Of a DNA stretch of 34,841 nt, positions 29,776-34,841 are shown in pieces. Where the stretch lies: contig SIBR01000039.1 in the NCBI GenBank assembly GCA_009695065.1, positions 1-34,841 on the forward strand, read 5' to 3'. The number at the start of each line of letters is the position of its first letter. Within the stretch, counting starts at the first letter, position 1. The translations under genes were made by a program, and so were the position numbers. Under the pieces are notes generated by a model. The model saw only the letters and a program-made list of their open reading frames with translations, was not told the DNA's origin and made no database searches. The stretch is from Opitutus sp. (lineage in GTDB: Bacteria; Verrucomicrobiota; Verrucomicrobiae; Opitutales; Opitutaceae).

Positions 29776-29850
29776 GCTCCTGCTCTTAATCTTGCTCGTG
29801 ATCGAGCAGTCCCACTCGAGCAAGAGCACGATTACGAGCAAGCGCACGAG
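29776..29850 (+). repeat. Imperfect GAGCAAG/CTTGCTC inverted-repeat cluster
   Basis: The left part (29776-29808) is built of CTC-type words (GCTCCTGCTCTTAATC, then CTTGCTCGTG) and the right part (29815-29850) of their complements in roughly six-base steps (CGAGCAAGAGCACGATT, then ACGAGCAAGCGCACGAG). CTTGCTCG at 29791-29798 can pair with CGAGCAAG at 29817-29824; alternatively CTTGCTCGT can pair with ACGAGCAAG at 29834-29842. A small internal hairpin, GCTCG-TGAT-CGAGC, is a third option. It probably closes the glcDEF transcript or is an intergenic repeat family. Confidence 0.55.
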
Positions 29851-29871
29851 TAACCCACCGGGCAGCGGCCC

Positions 29872-30501
29872 TTGGGCCGGAACAGCGGAACGACGGCACC
29901 TCGCGAGGGTTTGGTTTGCGCCGCCGGTTGTGGGAGATTTATTGGCGGCAACGACCTTTCGCCGCCGGCAGTCCGGTCCAAGAAAATATCGGGCGGAAAA
30001 AAGCCCCGCGTCGCGAATCCCGGTCCGCGCGCGATTTTGGTACCGGTCGATTTTTCGACCACGGCGACCGAGACGCTCGCCCATGCGGTGGCATTGGCGA
30101 AGGCCACGACGGGTCGCGTCACGTTGTTGCATGTGCTGCCGCCGCTCACCACGCCGCGTCGGCGGCCGCTCGTGGTCAGCCGGGAGAATGTGGAAGCCGG
30201 CGAGGGGGCGCGTGCCCAGCTGGTGCAGCTGGCGGCCAGCGAGATGCGGGGGCGGGGACCGGTGGCCCTCCAGGTGCTCGTCGGCGACGCGGCCGAACAA
30301 ATCATGGAGTCGGCCGCGCGATCCGGCACCAACCTCATCGTGGTGGGCACGCACGGTCGCGGGGCCTTGGGACGCTTGTTGCTCGGGAGCACGGCGGAAA
30401 ATATCGTGCGGCCCCGCGCCCCCGGCGGTCGTCTACCGCGAAACTATTTTTCCCGGTGGCGCCGTTTCTTCCCTGAACCGGGCACGCCGGGCATCCCATG
30501 A
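29872..30501 (+). CDS. Universal stress protein (UspA family), C-terminus probably frameshifted
   Basis: This is a cytoplasmic UspA-fold protein. The fold opens with ILVPVDFSTTATETLAHAVALA, continues through VTLLHVLPP and GDAAEQIMESA, and has the nucleotide-binding signature VGTHGRGALGRLLLGSTAENIV. The family normally ends about 10-15 residues later with a strand like APCPVLVVR. In the given frame it instead runs into an Arg/Pro-rich tail ending at 30501, while the neighbouring frame reads PAPPAVVYRE immediately after ENIVR. One extra C in the CCCC run near 30412-30415 would explain this, so the gene may be disrupted or misread. The start is uncertain: TTG at 29872 opens the frame, another TTG lies at 29911, and no ATG precedes the domain. 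USPs respond to starvation or stress; the role here is unknown. Confidence 0.62.
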   Translation: MGRNSGTTAPREGLVCAAGCGRFIGGNDLSPPAVRSKKISGGKKPRVANPGPRAILVPVDFSTTATETLAHAVALAKATTGRVTLLHVLPPLTTPRRRPLVVSRENVEAGEGARAQLVQLAASEMRGRGPVALQVLVGDAAEQIMESAARSGTNLIVVGTHGRGALGRLLLGSTAENIVRPRAPGGRLPRNYFSRWRRFFPEPGTPGIP

Positions 30502-30758
30502 AATGGTCCATCAAGGTCGTTTTTTTGCCGGGAATCGAGGCGGCGGTGGGGAAGTCGGCAGGTCCGAACCACGGCTCTTTCCAAGTGATGATTTTTTTCG
30601 CGTCGTTCGGATGATTCGTACGCAGCACCTGCGGGAGAAGCTGTTCCTGTCCGCGCCGTGACACGCCCCACGTCCTTTCTGGGTGGGACTTGCAAAGAGC
30701 ATTCGCCAACGTGCCGGCGGCCGTCCTCAATCGGGTGCGGCAAAATCCCAACCCCACC

Positions 30759-31979
30759 ATGCTGACCCTTCTGACCCACCTCGCGAGATCCCACCGGGCC
30801 TCGGCGCTACGCTGCGCTGGACTGATTCTGCCCTTGCTCGTACAGGGCGCCGTCTCGACCGGTTCCCCCTTTTACGGCGATCCCCCCGACCAGAACCATC
30901 CGTGGGCGATTCACGACCAGAATCGGCCGCAGCCGAAGCGCGTGACCCCCGGGGAATTTGGCGCCCCGGGCCAGCCGCGCAAACCGCACTCCGATGCCAT
31001 CATGCTTTTCGATGGCACGGCGGAATCGATGGCGAACTGGGAGGCGGACACGAAGGAAGCCGGCCCGACGAAATGGATTGCCCGCGATGGCGCGATGGAA
31101 TGCGTGCCGAAGTCGGGTTACATTCGCACCAAGCAGCAGTTCGGCGACTGCCAGCTCCACGTGGAGTGGGCGGCACCGAAAAACGTACAAGGCGACAGCC
31201 AGGGACGGGGCAACAGCGGCATCTTCCTGATGGGCCTCTGCGAAGTTCAGGTTTTGGACAACTACGACAATCCGACCTACGCCGACGGGTTTGCGGCGTC
31301 GGTTTACGGCGTCAATCCGCCGCTGGCGAATGCGCTCCGGGCTCCGGGGGAGTTTCAAACCATCGACATCATTTTCCGGCGCCCGATTTATCAAAACGGC
31401 CGGGTGGTGGATCCGGGCTACGTCACGGTTTTCTGCAACGGTATTGTCGTGCAGGACCACACTCCGCTCGAGGGCCCAACGGGGCATTTGAAGCGTTCCG
31501 TGCCCGGGCCGTTTCCGGAGAAAGGTCCGCTCAAGCTGCAGGACCACGGGAATCCCGTTCGCTTTCGCAACATCTGGTATCGCGAACTGCCGCCCCGCGG
31601 GATCGAGGGCGGCACCGACGGCCGGCTGACGCCGGAGGCGACGCTGGCCAAGCGAAAGAGCATCGGGGCCGGCATCCGCGCCGACGCGGTGACGTTGTCC
31701 GCGAACTCCACGGCGCAAATGCTGCGCTACGCCGAGTCGCTGGTTTATGAGAAAGACGCCGCGACGCTGCGGCAGGTCGAACGGATGGCCGGCGAGTACG
31801 TGGCAGGTGTGAAAGCCCTTTCGCCCGCGCAAATCGAAGATAAGAAGACCGCGATCAAGCCGGTCCTGGCCGCGTTTCGTTATCTCGCCAAATGGGGCGT
31901 CGTGCCCGCGGGCTTCGGTCCGAAAGTGGCGCTGGAACGCATCCCCACGGTCGCCGGCTGGGACAACGAAAAGAAGTAG
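30759..31979 (+). CDS. Exported DUF1080 (3-keto-disaccharide hydrolase-type) protein
   Basis: This 406-residue exported protein contains one DUF1080 (PF06439) concanavalin-like domain, now linked in some members to hydrolysis of 3-keto-glycosides. Domain signatures are DAIMLFDGTAESMANWEAD near the start, GYIRTKQQFGDCQLHVEW, GRGNSGIFLMGLCEVQVLDNY, and the closing LKLQDHGNPVRFRNIWYREL. A signal peptide occupies the N-terminus (hydrophobic CAGLILPLLVQGAVS). The C-terminal 110 residues are a mostly helical extension outside the domain. The ATG at 30759 gives the signal; the open frame upstream does not. The gene stands alone on the plus strand. DUF1080 and DUF6807 genes often occur together in Verrucomicrobia sugar loci, but here they are about 10 kb apart. 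Confidence 0.88.
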   Translation: MLTLLTHLARSHRASALRCAGLILPLLVQGAVSTGSPFYGDPPDQNHPWAIHDQNRPQPKRVTPGEFGAPGQPRKPHSDAIMLFDGTAESMANWEADTKEAGPTKWIARDGAMECVPKSGYIRTKQQFGDCQLHVEWAAPKNVQGDSQGRGNSGIFLMGLCEVQVLDNYDNPTYADGFAASVYGVNPPLANALRAPGEFQTIDIIFRRPIYQNGRVVDPGYVTVFCNGIVVQDHTPLEGPTGHLKRSVPGPFPEKGPLKLQDHGNPVRFRNIWYRELPPRGIEGGTDGRLTPEATLAKRKSIGAGIRADAVTLSANSTAQMLRYAESLVYEKDAATLRQVERMAGEYVAGVKALSPAQIEDKKTAIKPVLAAFRYLAKWGVVPAGFGPKVALERIPTVAGWDNEKK

Positions 31980-32290
31980 GGCGGAGGGAAGGAAGCCGCT
32001 CCGCGGCCTCGGACGTCTCGCTCGGCGGGACGTGGATGGGTGCAGCCATTGATGACGAGGCGTACATGAACCTCCCTTCAGGTGCGGTCATGGCCTGCCC
32101 GAGTCATCGGGTTGTCGCGTTTTGAACCCCGATCGCGTAAAATCTCGCGGAGGTCGCTTCGTCCTGCTGGGCGCGCCTTCTCCGCACGTTTGCTGCCCGA
32201 TCCCACGGATTGTCCCGCCCGGTGCGCGACCTCTCGCGCTGGTTGGGGCGAGACGCGGGCCGTGTTCAGGCGGGGGAGGCCTTCCCACCT
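31980..32290. other. Spacer between DUF1080 gene and the fused remnants
   Basis: No gene is supported here; the frame open through it has no motif and belongs to the run-up to the transporter remnant. A small hairpin, GCCGC-TCC-GCGGC (31995-32007), follows the DUF1080 gene. A TAAAAT (32138-32143) resembles a -10 box but lacks a well-spaced -35. GGGGGAGG (32272-32279) sits 11 bases before the ATG at 32291, one of the few Shine-Dalgarno-like sequences in the window. Confidence 0.35.
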
Positions 32291-32493
32291 ATGAACCATT
32301 TTCACAGGGTCGCCGCGTTCGCGGCGCTGGGCTTTGCCCTGACCACGGCACGCGCGGTGATGATCCACGAGATCCAAGTTTACACCGACGACATCAACGC
32401 GCCCGCCAAGTTTGGGCACGAACTCCATCTGAACCTGACACTTTCGGGCCGGCGGGTGCCCGACTACACGGGCGAAATCACGCCGCATCGCGC
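32291..32493 (+). pseudogene. 5' remnant of an outer-membrane beta-barrel protein gene
   Basis: The first 67 codons encode a clean signal peptide (MNHFHRVAAFAALGFALTTARA) followed by MIHEIQVYTDDINAPAKFG, ELHLNLTLSGR and VPDYTGEITPHR. That is the N-terminus of a transporter-like outer-membrane protein in which a barrel strand pair should follow. After about codon 67 the similarity stops; the frame reads a short nonsense tail and ends at 32584. The following DNA encodes the second half of an inner-membrane transporter in a different frame. This is a truncated gene created at the 32489-32503 junction. Family recognition rests on the signal and the first strands only. Confidence 0.6.
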
Positions 32494-33141
32494 GTTCCTT
32501 GGCGGCAACTGCTGCGGCATCGCACGATCGTGGGGCTGGAACTCTGCAAGTTTTTTCAGGACTACTCTTACTACCTGTTTGTGACCTGGCTGCCGGCGTA
32601 CCTGGTGATGGAGCGAAAGCTGACGCTGATCAAAAGTGGCTGGTATGCGGCGATTCCCTGGATCGTGACTTTCCTGTTTCAGCCTCTCGTCGGCTGGGCG
32701 TCGGATGTGCTCATCAAACGGGGTTGGACGGCGACGCGATCCCGCAAGGGTCTCGTCATCGCGATGAACCTCCTCGCGACGGTGGTCGTGTTTGCCGCGT
32801 ATGCCGAGAGCGCGGTCGTGGCGGTTCTTTTGCTCACGTTGTCGCTGGCGTTCGAGTCGGCCTCAAGCGTGCTCCTCTGGACGGTATGCGCCGAGGTCGC
32901 GCCCGACCGCGCCTCCGCGTCGGTGGCGGGCATCATGAATTCGGCGGGAGCGCTGGCGGGAATCGTCGCGCCGATCGTCACGGGTTATCTACTGAAAACC
33001 ACCGGGCACTTCGAGGAGGCGTTGGTGGTGGGCGGCGCGATGTTCGTGCTCGCGTCGCTGGCGATGGGGCTCGTGGTGGGGAAGGTGGAAACAATCGCTG
33101 TCGCCGCCAACCCACCCCGATCGCCAGATTTTGCGTCGTAG
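32494..33141 (+). pseudogene. 3' remnant of an MFS transporter gene
   Basis: From WRQLLRHRTIVGLELCKFF (about 32500) to the stop at 33141 this frame encodes the C-terminal half of a major facilitator, about 210 residues. It continues LFVTWLPAYLVMERKLTL, then hydrophobic helices IPWIVTFLFQPLVGWASD, LVIAMNLLATVVVFAAYA, VAVLLLTLSLAFESA and SGALAGIVAPIVTGYLL, and a last helix LVVGGAMFVLASLAMGLVVG. The pattern is that of the ExuT/GarP-like anion:proton symporter (ACS) branch. The first six transmembrane helices, start codon and signal region are missing; upstream lies the remnant of an unrelated gene. The stop lies eight bases from the stop of the convergent permease gene. Very unlikely to be functional. 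Confidence 0.78.
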
Positions 33142-33149
33142 GTGCTCGC

Positions 33150-34793
33150 TCAGTGCGGCACGACGGACGTCCAGAGGTACGCCTGGATCATGACAAGGAC
33201 GCCCATGAGCAAGGCGAGGGCGACGCTGTGCCAGAACACGGAGCGCAGCACGGTGCCGGCATCCGGGCTGTCGATGTGGCCGCCGGTGGCGACGGCGGCG
33301 ACGACGATGCTCTGCGCATCGATCATCTTGCCCATGACGCCGCCGGAACTGTTGGACGCCGCCATGAGGATCGGAGAGAGGCCGAGTTGCTGGGCCGTGA
33401 CTTTTTGCAGATTGCCGAAGAGCACGTTCGACGAAGTGTCGCTGCCGGTGAGGGCGACGCCGAGCCAGCCGATCAGCGGAGAGAAAAACGGGTAGAGCAC
33501 CCCGGTGCCCGCCATGGCGAGGCCCATTGTCGTGTCGGTGCCGCTGTACCGTGTGGTGAAGCCGAGGGCCAGCATCAGCGCGATAGTGAGCAGCGAAACG
33601 CGCACGCGCCAGAAGGTGCGGCTGTAGAGCGCGAGGAGTTTCCCCGGGGAAAGCCCGAGGCAGAGACCCGCGAGCACGCCGGCGATCAGGAGGGCGGTGC
33701 CGGTGGCGGACAGCAGGTTGAACGAGAAGACGGCGGCCTCGAGTTCGGGCTGGGCGACGACCGGCGGCATGCGTTGGACCATCTTGTGCAGGACCGGCAT
33801 GTTGAACGACGGCGCGAAGAGCCCGTTGAGAAACGTCTTCACGACCGGCAGCCCCCAGAGGAAAACGAAGACCGACAGAAAGATCCATGGCAGCCAGGCC
33901 CGCAGGGGAGAGCCGGTCGACGGGGTGATCGGAATGGGCGGAGCGCTGCCGACAGGATGAGGCGGGGAGGCCTGTTCGTCGGCGGGCCGCCAGAATTGCA
34001 TCAACACTACGAGGGCGAAGATGGCGACGGCGGCGCTGATGATGTCGACGAGCATCGGCCCGATGAAATTACTCACGAGAAATTGCGTGAGACCGAAGCT
34101 GGCGCCGGTGACGAGGCAGGCCGGCCAGACGGCGATCATGCCGCGCCAACCGACTTGGGCGGCGATGAGCCAGAAGGGAACCAAGAGAGAAAAGAACGGC
34201 AGTTGCCGGCCGACCATTGCGCTGAGCTGCATCAGATCGAGGTCGGTGATGCGGGCGAGCGTGATGAGCGGGGTGCCCAGCGCGCCATAGGCCACGGGGG
34301 CGGTGTTACCGATGAGGGCGAGTTTGGCGGCCTCGAGCGGGCGAAAACCAAGGCCGATCAGGAGCGCGCCGGTGATGGCAACCGGCGTGCCGAAACCCGC
34401 GGCGCCTTCGATGAACGCGCCGAAGCTGAAGGCGATCAGCAGCGACTGAATCCGGCGATCGCGCGAGACCCCCGCGATTTGACTTTGGAGGACGGCGAAC
34501 TGGCCGGTGTCGACGGAAAGTTGGTAGATGAAGATCGCGTTGAGGATGATCCAGCCGATGGGAAAAAGTCCAAACGCCGCGCCGTAACCGGCCGAGGCGG
34601 CGGCGAGAGACGCCGGCATGTGATACACGAAAATCGCGATGACGCCGGCCACGAGCAGGCCGGCCAGCGCGGCGATTTGCGCGCGCACGTGAAAGAACGC
34701 GAGCAGGCCGAGGAGGGTGACGACGGGCAGTGCCGCGATGAGCGCGGACGTGACGATCCCGCCGACGGGCGAGTAGATTTGGGGCCAGGGCAT
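33150..34793 (-). CDS. lctP: LctP-family lactate/glycolate permease
   Basis: This 547-residue polytopic inner-membrane permease of the LctP family (LldP/GlcA type) imports L-lactate, D-lactate and glycolate with protons. There are about a dozen hydrophobic helices. Family signatures are [41 protein letters not shown], the late [22 protein letters not shown], and [21 protein letters not shown]. Length matches LldP (551). The ATG at 34793 gives MPWPQIYSP, the usual family N-terminus (MxWxQxYxP); the only upstream start is a GTG without family support. It lies on the opposite strand from glcDEF, about 3.5 kb away, but the transported acids are the substrates of that oxidase, so the two are likely parts of one pathway. 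It may be controlled with genes beyond the right edge. Confidence 0.93.
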   Translation of the reverse strand: MPWPQIYSPVGGIVTSALIAALPVVTLLGLLAFFHVRAQIAALAGLLVAGVIAIFVYHMPASLAAASAGYGAAFGLFPIGWIILNAIFIYQLSVDTGQFAVLQSQIAGVSRDRRIQSLLIAFSFGAFIEGAAGFGTPVAITGALLIGLGFRPLEAAKLALIGNTAPVAYGALGTPLITLARITDLDLMQLSAMVGRQLPFFSLLVPFWLIAAQVGWRGMIAVWPACLVTGASFGLTQFLVSNFIGPMLVDIISAAVAIFALVVLMQFWRPADEQASPPHPVGSAPPIPITPSTGSPLRAWLPWIFLSVFVFLWGLPVVKTFLNGLFAPSFNMPVLHKMVQRMPPVVAQPELEAAVFSFNLLSATGTALLIAGVLAGLCLGLSPGKLLALYSRTFWRVRVSLLTIALMLALGFTTRYSGTDTTMGLAMAGTGVLYPFFSPLIGWLGVALTGSDTSSNVLFGNLQKVTAQQLGLSPILMAASNSSGGVMGKMIDAQSIVVAAVATGGHIDSPDAGTVLRSVFWHSVALALLMGVLVMIQAYLWTSVVPH

Positions 34794-34841
34794 GGGAAAG
34801 CGTGGGGGGGGTGGGGCAGAGCGTGGGATGGTCCGCACCGA

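Noticed and set aside
29776..29850. The repeat tract as a CRISPR array
   Set aside because: There are no uniform repeats of 23-40 bases with unique spacers and no cas gene; the units are six-base imperfect words forming inverted repeats.
27055..30354. A 1099-codon minus-strand open frame antisense to glcDEF
   Set aside because: It is the high-GC shadow of three clearly recognised genes, has Arg/His/Pro-rich composition, and shows no domain.

Overview
The window is about 34.8 kb of high-GC bacterial chromosome, densely coding on both strands. The gene set suggests a Verrucomicrobia lineage such as Opitutaceae: a long TonB-dependent receptor with an N-terminal carboxypeptidase-like domain, many exported hydrolases, a DUF1080 protein, a DUF6807/PmoA-like protein, and start codons almost without Shine-Dalgarno sequences. 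No rRNA or other marker gene is present, so this placement is inference. I found no tRNA, rRNA, CRISPR array, transposase, integrase or phage gene.

Layout, left to right. Positions 1-315 hold no gene I can support. A HAD phosphatase and a Tat-exported metallophosphoesterase (ADP-ribose/CDP-alcohol diphosphatase type) lie on the minus strand. They are divergent from a large tRNA-modification protein that fuses tRNA-guanine transglycosylase to an MnmC2/MnmD-like methyltransferase. Next comes a plus-strand run of exported enzymes: an amidohydrolase and three related large alpha/beta-hydrolases, each with an intact first hydrolase domain and a second domain lacking the nucleophile. A GNAT acetyltransferase and a convergent GT2 glycosyltransferase sit between the first two of these. 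The run continues with an SDR carrying a signal peptide, a ComEC-type metallo-beta-lactamase-fold hydrolase and a creatininase-family protein.

A minus-strand cluster follows: an N-acyl-D-amino-acid deacylase, a frameshifted DUF6807 gene coupled to it by a GTGA overlap, and a PQQ-type dehydrogenase. The TonB-dependent receptor is divergent from this cluster. After a 334-base spacer full of inverted repeats comes glcDEF, the three subunits of glycolate (or D-lactate) oxidase. Then follow an intergenic repeat cluster, a universal stress protein whose C-terminus looks frameshifted, and a DUF1080 protein. Next is a deletion scar in which the 5' end of an outer-membrane-protein gene abuts the 3' half of an MFS transporter gene. 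The window ends with a minus-strand LctP-family lactate/glycolate permease.

Functionally, LctP plus GlcDEF form a plausible 2-hydroxyacid uptake and oxidation module. The TonB receptor and the exported esterases, amidohydrolases and PQQ enzyme fit scavenging of polymers or modified sugars and amino acids at the cell surface. The most distinctive items are the transglycosylase-methyltransferase fusion, the half-degenerate double-hydrolase family, the window-wide lack of Shine-Dalgarno sequences, and three damaged loci in the right half.
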